Numbered from the stretch's first letter, positions 9,254-19,514 are shown. The stretch is 64,000 bases of DNA from Symbiodinium sp. CCMP2592 (GCA_905221615.1 CAJNDT010005923.1:318064-382063); one strand, 5' to 3'. Notes: generated from the letters alone by a model not told the origin. A program made the numbers and translations.

Positions 9254-10187
9254 TAACCCTAAACCGGGATTCAGCTTGCCAAGGCTGGTAAGTATGGCTC
9301 GTGGCGCTTTCCATCTTCCCCCGCCCAACCTAAGCATCTACTTCGCGGAGAGTTGGTTCAGGCTCCAAATTACACAGCTCCTTTTGTATACTTGGAGCCC
9401 GAGGACGACTGAGTAAAGCTATGCTAACTCCACAGAGCCGCCTAGGTGTAGGACTTTAGCTTTGCATGACCCCGAAAGAAGCCCCCTGACAGTGGCAAGT
9501 TATATGCTTTCGGGCGTCTACTTTATGGCTTGCTTTTGGGATGTCCTCTTACTACTCATCATTAGGGTATCCTTTTTCCTACTATAAGGTTCTAATCGCG
9601 GGACCCTAAAATGAAAAAGGGCAAGAGGGTACGACTCGGGAACCTAGGAAAGCCTACTACCCAAGTAAGCCACAGAAATAAAAGTTAAACTTTACGATTC
9701 CTACTAAACTAGAAGAACCCAAAAGGTTTGAAGGTTCGGTATTGGGGATGGAAGTATTCCCTAAAACCCTACACCCTAAATCCCTGTACCCTAACTGTAT
9801 GAACCCAAAACAGGTTAAAGGTTAGGTATTGGGGATCTAAGTCCTTCACTGCAAGCACATCGCTCAGAATCCTGGATCGAGCATCGGGCTTTGGGATGGG
9901 GCTGCTTTAAACTTCAAAACTTTAGGCTAAATGAGTTTAGTGGAGGCCCTAGGCCCTAACAATGAGCACTGGGGAGGATGGTGTATTTCAGAGGTTCGGG
10001 CATCTGACTATGAGCATTGCAGGCCCTTGTTCCTTGTTCGTACTTCGATGCCACAATCGAGCAACCGCTCTTGTGCAGATACACAGACATACAACTATCA
10101 CATATCAGACATGCTAGCATATGCTATATCTAGTATGTGCATAAACATATGTATATGCATATACATATACATACAGTAGCCGCCGGA
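9254..10187. other. No gene; repeat-like words at 9680-9840
   Basis: AAAGTTAAACTTTACGATTC (near 9682) and two GGTTNGGTATTGGGGAT segments (9735, 9818) look like decayed family W sequence in tandem. CCTAAAACCCTACACCC near 9760. The 82-codon plus frame at 9931-10179 ends in a TA-type repeat and is not called. Confidence 0.4.
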
Positions 10188-10408
10188 AAGTTGGAAGGCG
10201 GCAATTGGAACGGTTGATGCGGCAACGGCATCTTCCAACTTTGGGTTTGGCTTGGTCCCATCTTCCAACTGTAGGTAACGGTATCTTCCAACTTTCGGTT
10301 TGCGGGAAGCAGCTCCAGTAATGGAGAGAGAGAAACTGCAATTACTTCGACCGCTCCAGTAGTGCTAGGAGAGGGAAACGGCAATTACTACGACCACTCC
10401 AATATTGC

Positions 10409-10445
<37 letters not shown>

Positions 10446-10531
10446 ACAAATAGAGAGAAACTGCAAGTACTACGACCGCTCCAATATTGCAGAAGAAGAG
10501 AACCTGCAATTACGACGACCGCTCCAGTATT

Positions 10532-10569
<38 letters not shown>

Positions 10570-11025
10570 TGCCAGTATTACGACCACTGCAGTATTGCAG
10601 AAAAAGAAAAGCTGCAAATACTACGACCGCTCCAGTATTGCACAGAGAGAAAAACTGCAAAATACTACGACCACTCCAAAATTGCAGAGAGAGAGAGAGA
10701 AAACTGCAATTCCTGTGTCCAGTGTTGCACAATTACTGCGACCGCTCCAATATTGCAGAAAGAGAGAAGCTGCAAATACCATGGCCGCTCCAGTATTGCA
10801 AAGGGAGAAAAACTGCAATTACTCCAGTATTGGAGACAGAGAGAGACGGAGAAGCTGCAATTAAATATTGGGTCTGCTTTAGGTCCCGGCATTTGGAGCG
10901 GTTCATGCGGTACTCAAAAGTTGGAAGGTTGCAAATTTGGAAGAATCCAAAGTTGGAAGATGTGTTTTATTCCAATTGTGGTGCTGAAACTTTGGGTGCG
11001 CATCTTCCAACTTTGCGGCTGCCAC
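10188..11025. repeat. GA-microsatellite / 'CGACCNCTCCARTATTGCA' tandem block with inverted flanks
   Basis: About a dozen irregular units of roughly 45-60 bp share CTACGACCRCTCCARTATTGC followed by AGA-rich stretches; (GA)n expansions lie near 10410 and 10535. On each side (10188-10310, 10910-11010) GTTGGAAG and its complement CTTCCAACTTT recur several times with GGNGGTT(G/C)ATGCGG, giving the block a loose fold-back frame. It stays open in several frames because the units are purine-rich, not because it codes. A (TA)n tract follows at 11036-11057. Confidence 0.85.
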
Positions 11026-11026
11026 C

Positions 11027-11057
<31 letters not shown>

Positions 11058-11102
11058 ACTGTGTGTGTGTGGTGGGGGCGAACAAAAATACGTCTTAGAT
11101 AG

Positions 11103-11287
11103 GTCAGCACAGCTGCTGGCATTGCGGCAAGCTCTCGAGGCGGAAAAACAGCAATATGAAAACAGACCTGCTACACCTGCTTCATAAAACTATAGACTCG
11201 GCTTAGGGTTTAGGGCCATTTCAGGGACTCGACTTTGAGTTTAGGGTTTTCCATATACTACTTATATAAGGGAACCTCAAGCAACAT
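11103..11287. other. Downstream flank of the UBL/RCC1 gene
   Basis: Short AT-richer segment with GGCTTAGGGTTTAGGGCC and GAGTTTAGGGTTTTCC. No polyadenylation signal recognised; dinoflagellate genes commonly lack an AATAAA signal. Confidence 0.4.
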
Positions 11288-12748
11288 TCAGGCCCCTACA
11301 CTAAGCTGATCCTGCACAGCACTACTGTCACCACCCATGCCGGCGTTGCCCCATGCCACGACGGAACCATCACCTCGAATGGCTAGAAAAGCACCAAAGG
11401 AGGCCTGGATCTGCTGAACATTCGAAAGCTGATCCTGTATGGCGCTGCTGTCACCACCAAACGTGGCGTCACCCCAGGCCACCACGGATCCATCGGCAAG
11501 AATGGCAGCAAAAGCGCCAAAGGAGGATTGGATCTGCTGCACATTTTTCAGCTGGTCATGCACAGCACTGCTGTCGCCACCATGCTCAGCAACGCCCCAA
11601 GTCACGACAGACCCATCGCCAAGAATGGCAGCAAAAGCGTGATGAGCGGCTTGGATCTGCTGCACATTCTTCAGCTGAGTCTGCACAGCACTACTGTCAC
11701 CACCTAACATGGACGCCCCCCAGGTCACCACGGATCCATCTCCAAGAATGGCAGCAAAAGCATCCATGGAGGCTTGGATCTGCTGCACATTCCTGAGCTG
11801 ATCCTGCACAGCACTACTGTCACCACCTGAGCCAGCATTACCCCAGGTCACGACGGATCCATTGTTGAGAACGGCAGCAAAAGCAAAGTGAGACGCGTGG
11901 ATCTGCTGTACATTCTTCAGCTGATGCTGCACAGCACTGCTGTCACCACCAAGGCCATCAGCATCACCCCAAGCCACGGCCGATCCATTGTCAAGAATGG
12001 AAACAAAGGAGCAGGAAGATGCTTGGATCTGCCGCACATTCTTAAGCTGATGCTGCACAGCGCTGCTGTCACCACCGTGAGCAGCGACGCCCCAAGTCAC
12101 GACGGATCCATCGTCAAGGATGGCAGCAAAAGCAGTGTTAGAGGCTTGAATCTGCTGCACTTTTTTCAGCTGAGCCTGCACAGCACTACTGTCACCACCA
12201 TGGGAAGCAGTACCCCAGGTCGCGACAGAGCCATCCAAAAGGATGGCAGCAAAAGCGCCAAACGAGGATTGGATCTGCTGCACATTTTTCAGCTGGTCAT
12301 GCACAGCACTGCTGTCGCCACCGTGCTCAGCAACGCCCCAAGTCACGACAGACCCATCGCCAAGAATGGCAGCAAAAGCGTGATGAGCGGCTTGGATCTG
12401 CTGCACATTCTTCAGCCGATCGTTCGCAGCCTTATCGTCACTAGCATCATTGGCCCTGCCCCACGATGCGACGGATCCATCACCAAGGATGGCAGCAAAG
12501 CTGCTGCCAGTGGCACATGCACGAACACGGCTGATGTGGAAGGTCAAGGAGTCAGCATTCCGCACCCCTGCATCTTTGAGCGTCGCAGTTGCTTCCAGAA
12601 CACTTCCAGATGAGTTCACCAGCCGCCCTTTTCCAACCTCCAGCACTGTCTGTGCCCGAAGTCTCAATGTTTCCACGTCCTCATCTAGGTTTGCTCTCAC
12701 AGTAGTTGTCCTGCCGCTGAGCAGTCCAACTGCCAAAGTAATCGACAT
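11288..12748 (-). CDS. Ubiquitin-like domain plus ten RCC1-like repeats
   Basis: 486 residues if translation begins at the ATG complementary to 12746-12748 (MSITLAVGLLSG). The frame extends 37 codons further upstream, but that stretch is a CA-repeat translation (HTHMHTWTEKP) and is excluded. Residues 1-73 form a ubiquitin-like beta-grasp pattern (SITLAVGLLSGRTTTVRANL, then VETLRLRAQTVLEVGKGRLV). Residues about 80-480 are ten tandem units of about 39 residues built as AFAAILGDGSVVTWG...GGDSSAVQDQLKNVQQIQAS. Each carries the G-S-V-x-x-W-G core of RCC1/HERC-type blades, so a beta-propeller is expected; the role is probably protein binding, and ubiquitin-related scaffolding is a guess. Repeats 2-3 and 8-9 are almost identical in DNA (about 11516-11677 and 12257-12417), showing recent conversion or duplication. 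The frame stops mid-repeat after QDQLS with VGA-stop, and the stop lies in a motif like an HP-E end. No intron is seen within the frame. The protein is probably real; a C-terminal truncation or unseen downstream exon is possible. Confidence 0.85.
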   Translation of the reverse strand: MSITLAVGLLSGRTTTVRANLDEDVETLRLRAQTVLEVGKGRLVNSSGSVLEATATLKDAGVRNADSLTFHISRVRACATGSSFAAILGDGSVASWGRANDASDDKAANDRLKNVQQIQAAHHAFAAILGDGSVVTWGVAEHGGDSSAVHDQLKNVQQIQSSFGAFAAILLDGSVATWGTASHGGDSSAVQAQLKKVQQIQASNTAFAAILDDGSVVTWGVAAHGGDSSAVQHQLKNVRQIQASSCSFVSILDNGSAVAWGDADGLGGDSSAVQHQLKNVQQIHASHFAFAAVLNNGSVVTWGNAGSGGDSSAVQDQLRNVQQIQASMDAFAAILGDGSVVTWGASMLGGDSSAVQTQLKNVQQIQAAHHAFAAILGDGSVVTWGVAEHGGDSSAVHDQLKNVQQIQSSFGAFAAILADGSVVAWGDATFGGDSSAIQDQLSNVQQIQASFGAFLAIRGDGSVVAWGNAGMGGDSSAVQDQLSVGA

Positions 12749-13059
12749 GTCACGCGCCGCGTGGAAAGACGGCGAAGCGGTATGTGTCTTGTATGTGTGT
12801 GAGTGTGCGTGTGCCGGCTTTTCCGTCCATGTGTGCATGTGCGTTAGGGTGACATGCAAAACACATATCGCCAGCGTGATGCTGCTACTGGTTGACCGGT
12901 TCGATCGAGGATGCTAATTGCAGCAGCCATCATAAACGCAAGGTTTTAAAGGCCAGAAGGAACACCAAAAGAACACCAAATACATCTGCCCAGTGTAGCC
13001 TAAATAAATACTGCTGTACCCTAAAACCCTGCAGCATTTCTTCCCACATATCACTCATA
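12749..13059. other. Upstream flank of the UBL/RCC1 gene
   Basis: On the minus strand this is the 5' side. It contains a CA/TG-rich stretch at about 12781-12850 and no recognisable promoter or spliced-leader relic. One decayed heptamer word at 13018 (CCCTAAAACCC). Confidence 0.4.
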
Positions 13060-13162
13060 TGGGTGGCTGTCAAAATTAGGGTCCCTTTTTGGGCTCCTAT
13101 TATAATACGGCACCTATTATTTAGGGTACCCAAAAAGGGCCCATAATGTTGACAACCACCCA
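13060..13162 (+). mobile_element. HP-D fold-back element
   Basis: TGGGTGGCTGTCAAAATTAG then GGTCCCTTTTTGGG at the left; CCCAAAAAGGGCCCATAATG then TTGACAACCACCCA at the right. The arms exceed 33 bp. The core CTATTATAATACGGCACCTA is shared by all HP-D copies. No clear target duplication. Confidence 0.92.
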
Positions 13163-13510
13163 AGAAAAACCCGTCAGAGGTGAACCTTTGACTTCGACCC
13201 GGAAAGATCGAATTCCGAAGCCCGGCCTTGGACATTGGCACACATACCCCGAAGCTACAGGAAAGGTTGGACTTCTTGCTTTCCAATAAAACCGTTTCGG
13301 ATTCTGTTGTTTGGGGGGGTGTTCTGGATTGCAGGATGGTGGGATCCTCGATTGCCGACACACTGGGGCCTGGGAAAGTCGTGAAGTAAACTGAACCCTG
13401 GACACTGTGAAATAGCTTTGGCTCCTACCTGCTCCATGACACTGAGGTCGGGTGGCTGCGGGACTTTCACGATGATCGCGACCTGAGCTGGGCAGTTTGG
13501 CTTTCAGGTC
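13163..13510. other. No gene recognised
   Basis: Unique-looking sequence. The long minus frames here (12930-13405) translate partly through HP-D and are treated as spurious. Confidence 0.4.
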
Positions 13511-13596
13511 ATGTAGGAACCTGATGAAGAAACCCTTATGCGAGTCCTACTATTTGGGGGTTATATGGCCAGGGTTTCTTAATCAGGTTCCTACAT
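13511..13596. mobile_element. HP-V fold-back element (single copy)
   Basis: ATGTAGGAACCTGATGAAGA then AACCCTT pairs with AGGGTTTCTTAATCAGGTTC then CTACAT. 86 bp in total. The core GAGTCCTACTATTTGGGGG matches the HP-A core (GATCCTACTATTTAGGG) although the arms are unrelated. Confidence 0.82.
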
Positions 13597-13893
13597 TAGG
13601 GTATAGGGAACTCCAAAGCTACTATCATGTAAAGCCTCTTCCGGCCCCTGTATTCTGCGCTTGAGCTTTGGTCTTGACATCGCAAACACTTACAGGTCCA
13701 GGGGAGAACCCTAAACCCTAAACCGTGTTTGGGCTTCAGGTTAGGACTCGCACGCAGGGCCTAGGTGCAGGGTAGAGCGCTTAGGGGTGGACAGTGCCTT
13801 GCGTTGTAGTGCCGTTGCAGGAATTTAGGGGGCGCCGTGGGTAGGGATGCTGCTGGACATGAGGGATCTCGCTCTTTAGATTAGGGTCTATAT
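13597..13893. other. No gene; heptamer words near 13700
   Basis: CCCTAAACCCTAAACCG at 13711 and GGGTTTAGG-like words. Nothing else recognised. Confidence 0.4.
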
Positions 13894-14001
13894 TGGGAGT
13901 TTTCGGGATTGGGGGGACCCTAATATAGTACCCTAAATAGTAGGAGCCCTAATACAAGGACCCCAAAATAAGGCCCCCCCGCTAATTTTCAGAGACTCCC
14001 A
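13894..14001 (-). mobile_element. HP-A, full length, reverse orientation
   Basis: TGGGAGTTTTCGGGATTGGG at the left and CTAATTTTCAGAGACTCCCA at the right. The core reads in reverse (ATATAGTACCCTAAATAGTA). TA follows on the right and AT precedes on the left, so the target duplication is not intact. Confidence 0.85.
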
Positions 14002-14070
14002 TAGTCGCACCCTTTCTGTGCGAAACTCACTGAACCTGTGAACATGGAAGGAGCTCTCCCCAGCCGTCGA

Positions 14071-14175
14071 CTGGGCTTTGAAGTGACCAGGGAGAAAAAA
14101 GTATAGACTCGTAGTTCATAATGGCTCCCCTTAAGTAACAGATACCAAAATGAAGTGTGGTAGTCCAAAGCCCAG
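14071..14175. mobile_element. HP-O fold-back element
   Basis: CTGGGCTTTG / CAAAGCCCAG termini enclose AAGTGACCAGGGAGA and a core with TCATAATGGCTCCCCTTAAG then TAACAG. It matches 42411-42520 throughout (AAGTAACCAGGGAGATACAA; AATGGTTCCCTTTAAGTAAC). The TIR is short (about 10 bp) with partial pairing further in. Confidence 0.85.
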
Positions 14176-14287
14176 CTGAACCAAGTCGCTGAACCGCTGG
14201 AGGTCTACCGCTATGGTGTAGTTTGTTGCTGCGCGTTATTCTGCCCTTGTTCCTCCTGTCCTCTACGGTATAGGGTCTAGGTGTCAG

Positions 14288-14412
14288 AACCCTAAACCCT
14301 AAACCAAAACCCTAAACCCCAAACCCAATTTTTGAACTCTAAACCCTAAACCAAAGCCCAATACCCTAAACCAAAACCCTAAGCCCTACGGTTTAGGTTT
14401 CAGGGTTCAGGG
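14288..14412. repeat. Heptamer array switching orientation
   Basis: CCCTAAACCCTAAACCAAAA-type words at 14290-14390 switch near 14390 to GGTTTAGGTTTCAGGG. The array includes a CCAAAACCCTAAACC variant repeated several times. Confidence 0.85.
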
Positions 14413-14515
14413 CTGCTGGTCAAGTTCAGGGCTTGGTGCATCTTTCCAGCAGGCGCTCTTCGAAATTCTACGAGGAGCTCGTTCGTGCTGGCAACTAACG
14501 CTTAGAAACATATTA

Positions 14516-14624
14516 ATGTAGGGGCCTTATTGATTAGACTAGGGTTTGGAGGGCCCATAACACTATAATTGTAATAAGGAACCACCAAAATAAGTATTCA
14601 TGGGAATTATTTGTGCCCCTATGT
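14516..14624 (+). mobile_element. HP-E fold-back element
   Basis: ATGTAGGGGCCTTATTGATT at the left and AATTATTTGTGCCCCTATGT at the right, core GACTAGGGTTTGGAGGGCCC. The usual right-end AAGGCCCC is eroded to GTGCCCC. Confidence 0.8.
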
Positions 14625-15058
14625 TGCAGAGGTTCGAAGAATTCCGCACTGTTCCTTCCTGGAAGGAGAAAGCAAGTCCCCTGAAGCAATCTGAACACAT
14701 CCTTGACTCTGTAGGATTTTAGTTCACTTGTGAAGCGACCCGTCCTGAATTATCGGGCCCTCCGACCGGCAGGACCCAGGAATCACATGCCCAATCCTCG
14801 AACATGATCCCCCAATCCGAGAGCCTCGCCAAGAAACACGGCTCCTCAACCCACTGCATCGATCCCAGTACGCTAAACTCTCCCCCCCCCTTGGACCACT
14901 GCAGAAACCCTAAACCCTAAACCCTAAACCGTAGCTCCAAACGCGAAAACCAGAGGGCCCCGACTCACGGCCCTAAACCGTCCAACTCGACTCTCGGCCT
15001 GGAGACCTTATAGACGCTACATAAACCCCACAAAGCTTTATAAACCAGACTTAAGCTA
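14625..15058. other. No gene; CCCTAAA triplet at 14907
   Basis: CCCTAAACCCTAAACCCTAA around 14907-14927, otherwise GC-rich unique sequence. Confidence 0.4.
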
Positions 15059-15169
15059 ACAGTACCTCTAGTCTCCATTGTAGTTCCTTTTCTGGTTTAA
15101 CCACATCTATAATTAAGATCCTATAAGGTAACTCCAAAGAGGAAGTGCAATGGAAACTATAGGTACAGT
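15059..15169. mobile_element. HP-C fold-back element with 5-bp target duplication
   Basis: ACCTCTAGTCTCCATTGTAG at 15064 and TGGAAACTATAGGT ending at 15164 are the termini, flanked by ACAGT on both sides (15059-15063, 15165-15169). Core AATTAAGATCCTATAAGGTAAC. Confidence 0.82.
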
Positions 15170-15201
15170 CAGGTTGTAAGACCCGGAACCCTCAATCGTA
15201 A

Positions 15202-15270
15202 AGGCCTGAACCCTAGACCCTAAAGCCCGAACCCTATACCCTAACCCTAAACCCTATGCCTAAGCGAAAG
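15202..15270 (-). repeat. Degenerate CCCTAAA words
   Basis: CCCTAGACCCTAAAGCCCGA then ACCCTATACCCTAACCC: short decayed heptamer array in the C-strand orientation. Confidence 0.75.
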
Positions 15271-15447
15271 CCTAAGCCCTACACAGCCGCCCTACGCCCG
15301 TAAGCGCAAACCCAACATCCCGAAGCCGATTCCGTAGACCCTGCCCTAAGGCTCCTAAAGGGGTCCTGGGCTTTCTGGGGGAAGGGTTTGGGCTTTAGGG
15401 GCTAGGGTTTGGGATCTCACTACCAGGGTCCAGGAGCATTGGGGTGA

Positions 15448-15580
15448 AGCCTAAACCCTAAAACCCCAAAACCCTAAACCCTCAACTCCTGAAACCCTAA
15501 ACCCTAAACCCCTAAACCCCTAAACCCCTAAACCCTAAACCCCAAAACCCTAAACTCCTGAAGCCCTAAACCCCTAAACG
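15448..15580 (-). repeat. Heptamer/octamer array (CCCTAAA and CCCCTAAA)
   Basis: Dense CCTAAACCCTAAAACCCC words with an octamer CCCCTAAA sub-run near 15510-15535. Very little drift compared with neighbouring arrays. Confidence 0.88.
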
Positions 15581-16054
15581 CTCCCATCAAGAAACCGTCT
15601 TGGCGTCCGGCATCCCCGGTCAACCCCAGGATCTCTCGCACGGCGAAGTCTTGCCCCCTTTTGGGTGGTCGGCGTTCAGGGTTTGGGTTCTGGGGCTTAG
15701 GGCGTGTAGGGAACACGGCTAGAAATGTGCAGGGAATTGAGTGGTATATCGTGGTTTAGGCTTCAGAGATTGCGGAGTTTGGGGTATTGGGGTTCAGGGT
15801 TTAGTCGCGTTTAGCGGCTCAGCCGACTCCAAACAGGCAATCGTTGTCGGCCACATAAACAGTACTCTGAACAAAAATACAACAGGGACCAGGGACTCAT
15901 GGTGCAGGATAACCGAAACTTCTAAAGTGTTCTTATCCCTAAGGGTCCAAGAAGTCTTTATTTATGGTTTGTGATACCTAAAACGGCCCTAAAGTCCTAT
16001 AATGGGGGGGCACTTCGACCCTTCGACCCTCTGGATATGCGACCTGACGGCAAA

Positions 16055-16525
16055 TCAAACTGCCCGAAGTGCCAAGTCGCCGTGCGTTCCTGGCTCCAAA
16101 CAGTTGGTTCCGGTGTCCTCGTCACTGTCGGCATGGGGGGGGGGGGGGCCATCCTTCGGCATGGAGAGTGAGTCGTCGTGGACAAGACATCATCCCTGGA
16201 AGCCCCACTCTGTCGCTGTTTCCTCCTCGAAGAGCTCAGGACCGCCAACATCCAAGTGGATGCGGTTGCGCTCATCCTCCTCCTCCTTAGCGTGCTGGTC
16301 CGCGTCATCGGCAGATGCCGTTAGCTTGCGAAGGTGAGGTCATGGTCGAGGTCCCTGAGATCCGTTTTGGTTGGCTTGAATGACGACGCTGTCTGCGAAT
16401 TGCATGCTACTTTTCACGGCTTCTATGCTCAAGGCAAAGTTGCGTCTTGTCAGCAAGTTGCTCATGCCGCCATTGAGATTAGTTAACTTGGCCGCGACCT
16501 GAGGGAGTCTGAATTCAGCACCCAT
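16055..16525 (-). pseudogene. Possible gene relic, frame interrupted only by TGA
   Basis: Starting at an ATG (16523-16525) one frame reads MGAEFRLPQVAAKLTNLNGG..., 61 residues to TGA (16340-16342). It continues in the same frame as PHLRKLTASADDADQHAKEE, then EEDERNRIHLDVGGPELFEE, to TGA (16190-16192), then CLVHDDSLSMPKDGPPPPHA to a third TGA (16055-16057). The middle and last segments have acidic, protein-like composition and keep frame across a 14-G homopolymer (16135-16148). No family recognised. It could be a decayed gene, exons with unseen introns, or chance. Low confidence. Confidence 0.3.
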
Positions 16526-18477
16526 TCCTCTGTAAGTCCATTAACCGTTTCTGCCGTCACAGTTCGTTCTCTTCCATGCTTACTATGTCGTCATCACTAC
16601 GGTTTAGGGCTCGGGGTTTAGGGCTTAAGGGTTTTGGGCTTTACGGACACCATGCTCTTCGGTAGCAACCGAATGACTCTTGCTCACGTCAAAGTTGTTG
16701 CTGTGGTTGCTGCTGTTGGTTCACTTTCATAGTTTTCTCGTTGTCCAAGTTGCTGCATCGCACATGAACGCTCCCTAAACCGTAAACCCTTAATTTGGGG
16801 TGGACCCTGACTTGGAGTTGGCGACCGTTGCTTTGGGCTCAAGGGTTCAGGAAGGAATCGACAGCTTGGGTTTCAGTTGCTTGAGCCAGGTCTTGAACGA
16901 TGCTTAGGGTTTAAGAATTTCAGAGCCTCGGCTTTAGGATTTGAGGCCCTGAGGAGGTAAGTGGTGCAGGGCTTAGTGCTTTAGGATTGAAGGGCCTTGA
17001 GGCCTAAGCGGCTTAAGGCTTAGGGTTCACCACAACCTGACGTGATGATTCGCAAGGCCCTTGGACACCCTGATGTAAATCCTTAGTACATTACCCAAAA
17101 TCCTCAAGAAACTCATCTGGCTGAGCTGATGGCAACTCGTGGAGCGCAAATAGCGTGTCCTGGCGACTCGCTTTCAATTGTGGGGTTTCGGGTTTAGGGT
17201 ATGGGGTTTTGGGTTTAGGGCTTAGGGTTTAGGGATATCTCCACTACATATTGTACAGCACTTCAGAGTTGCTTCAGGTTCGGGGATGTTCTGACCAACA
17301 AACCCCAACATTTCAGTCGGCAGTTAGCCCTAAATATGTTTAACATTGACGGGAGGATCACGGGAAAATTGCTGGTTCGCTAGGGATTGGCCATTCAGGG
17401 AATAGCAGCAGAGGCTTAAACATGTCGTTCTCTTTCGGTGCGTGCCTGAGGAGGGTAGACCCCCTTCCCTCCCTTCCCTTTCCTGGATCGGACAAGCCAG
17501 CTGGGTTTTGGGGTTTTCTGGCTTAGGGTTTCTCCAACCCGTGTTTCCACCCTGAACCCCTAAAACCTACACCCCTAAACCCCTACACCCTTCTGCAGCC
17601 TCGAGCTGGATCGACTTCTTGTGCATGGAGCGGATGTCCTGCTGGCAACTCTACAGGTCTCGGGCAGTCGGGCATGGAGATTAAGGATTCTCTATCTCAA
17701 CCCTAAACCATAGAGCCTAAACCCTAAACTTTAAACCCTAAACTCTAAACCCCGAAGCCTAAACTCTGACATTCAGAGTAGAGTGAAGGAAACTTTCAGA
17801 ACGAACGACCCCAGGAACACGTGTTCGCAGCAAAGGTTCCGAAAAGTTGGCTTAGGCTTCGAAAGGCTGCGGGTTTGGGGTTTAGGATGGTTTAGGGTTC
17901 AGGGTTCGGGGTTTAGGTTTTCGGATTGTAAGGTCTATGATTTAGGATTAAGGGTGCCGCGGAGCACGTCGAGGAGGTTCTGAAACCCTGAGCCTAAAGC
18001 CCCGGAGCCTCCCAAAACCTCTGCACCCTACGCCCCAAGCAATTCTTGCATTACAACAGCAAATTCACACAAGATGCCAGAGGCGAGAGAGCCAGCTGTG
18101 AACTGACAGCTGTTGTTGGATGATTTTTGGATCCTGAGCTTAACCCGAAACCCTCATAGGTGCTGAACCCGAGACCCCAACATGCTATACCCGATATGTA
18201 CCCTAAATCCTACAATGCACGCGTGGGGCGAATCCGAGTCTAGAACCAGCCAAGAGCGTCATGATGTCGGGCAGCACGGTTAAGGGTTAAGGGTTTGAGG
18301 TGTCGGAGAAGGAGTCCTTTACTGATCGCACTGTCGCATTTAGACCCACAAGCCAGAATCCAGAACCAGTCAGTCCAGATTCGCGAGTCTGCCGCTGAGG
18401 TCGTGCTCTCGACAGTTCCACTCCGGCTTTGGCCTCAGGCTCGACTTGAACATCGGAACATGAGCACAGCCAAAATT
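16526..18477. other. No gene; several heptamer tracts
   Basis: G-strand words at 16600-16645 and 17186-17233 (TTTAGGGCTTAGGGTTTAGGG type), C-strand words at 17548-17593 and 17697-17770, G-strand again at 17872-17950. The rest is unique. Frames such as 17783-17983 run into the heptamers. Confidence 0.45.
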
Positions 18478-18726
18478 ACGATGGTCAAACTGCCACCGCT
18501 GCCGCTGCTGCTGAATCCGATGCTGAAGCTGGGGAAACTGATGCTAGTGCAGATGCCGATGCTGATACCGCCGCTGCCGCACTGATGATGAAGATGAGGA
18601 GGGAGAGGAGGAGGGGGAGGAGGAGGAAGATGACAATGACGATGATGATGACACGATGACAGTAGCAGCACGATGGACTCGAGTAATGACGGTGCTGGTG
18701 ATGACGACGACGATGATGATGATAGA
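18478..18726. repeat. GAT/GCT and GAG triplet-rich low-complexity tract
   Basis: GCTGCCGCTGATGCTGA-type triplets, then GATGATGAAGATGAGGAGGG and GAC/GAT triplets to 18726. It yields acidic (DDEDEEGEEE) or Pro/Ser-rich frames on both strands. No flanking coding signal. Confidence 0.8.
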
Positions 18727-19514
18727 CATGGAGGTCATCAGCATTGAAATCTTCTTGTCACTGAACCGAGTTTGGGGTCTGTACTGGCCATGCGTACTTA
18801 TGGAGTGTCCGTCTGCCTCTCAAATGCTAGCTGATAAACCCACGCCCACCAACCCTTTACCTGGAAGCTCAAGACTTGGCAGTCGAACTCTACCTAGTTA
18901 AATAATGGCAAGAAGCCGGGGCGCGGGGTGTGCGGTGGAGCGGGTTGGAAGGTCCGGAGTGGTGAAAAGTCAATGATGACTGCAGGTCAAAGGCAGAGGC
19001 AAGACATACCATATTTGGGATTTTTTCCGATATTCTCCCTACTGCTCCTCTCTGAAGGATTCCCCTACGGCATACGCGTATATAACCTATCCCCTCGCTG
19101 AAACCTCATTCACGAAAAGCCACAAACAGACTGAGACCGCTGCTGCACCTCTACAAGTACCTCTTCCCCTGTACGCCACCTATCCACGTTGGTCGACCGG
19201 AGGACCTCCGCTGGTGGACTCTGTCTAGGCCGTGAAATGCCGGACATTTGTTGGGATAAAGCGTCTATGGTTAGGATCCTAGCGTGTCATAGATATTAAT
19301 GTTCAGTGACCTCCAAACTCATGCATGGCATGGCCTCTATGGCCTAAAGCAATGCCACGTGGTCCACCACCGGTAGGTGTTTAACCCAAATTAAACGGTC
19401 CGAGTACTCCTTGAATGCCGTTCGAAGACATGCAAAATGACTACTGGGGCCTTTGGAAAGACAATATTTATCTATGTGTATATATATATATATGTATATG
19501 CGTTTATCTATATT
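18727..19514. other. No gene recognised
   Basis: About 790 bp of unique-looking sequence, nearly free of heptamers, which is unusual for this window. A (TA)n stretch begins near 19476. Confidence 0.4.

Noticed and set aside
9541..9640. CCTTTTTC...GAAAAAGG as another fold-back element
   Set aside because: Only 8-10 bp pair, with purine/pyrimidine bias; no family support.
12749..12859. N-terminal 37-residue extension of the UBL/RCC1 gene
   Set aside because: The codons are CA-repeat (HTHMHTW...); the ubiquitin-like fold begins cleanly at MSITL.
11353..12917. Plus-strand frames of 147, 241 and 155 residues
   Set aside because: They are antisense shadows of the RCC1-like repeats; the repeat period (multiple of three) keeps opposite frames open.
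16840..16855. GGGCTCAAGGG resembling the end of the dinoflagellate spliced leader (TTGGCTCAAG)
   Set aside because: Only a partial match; the upstream CCGTAGCCATTTT portion is absent. No spliced-leader relic was found in the window.
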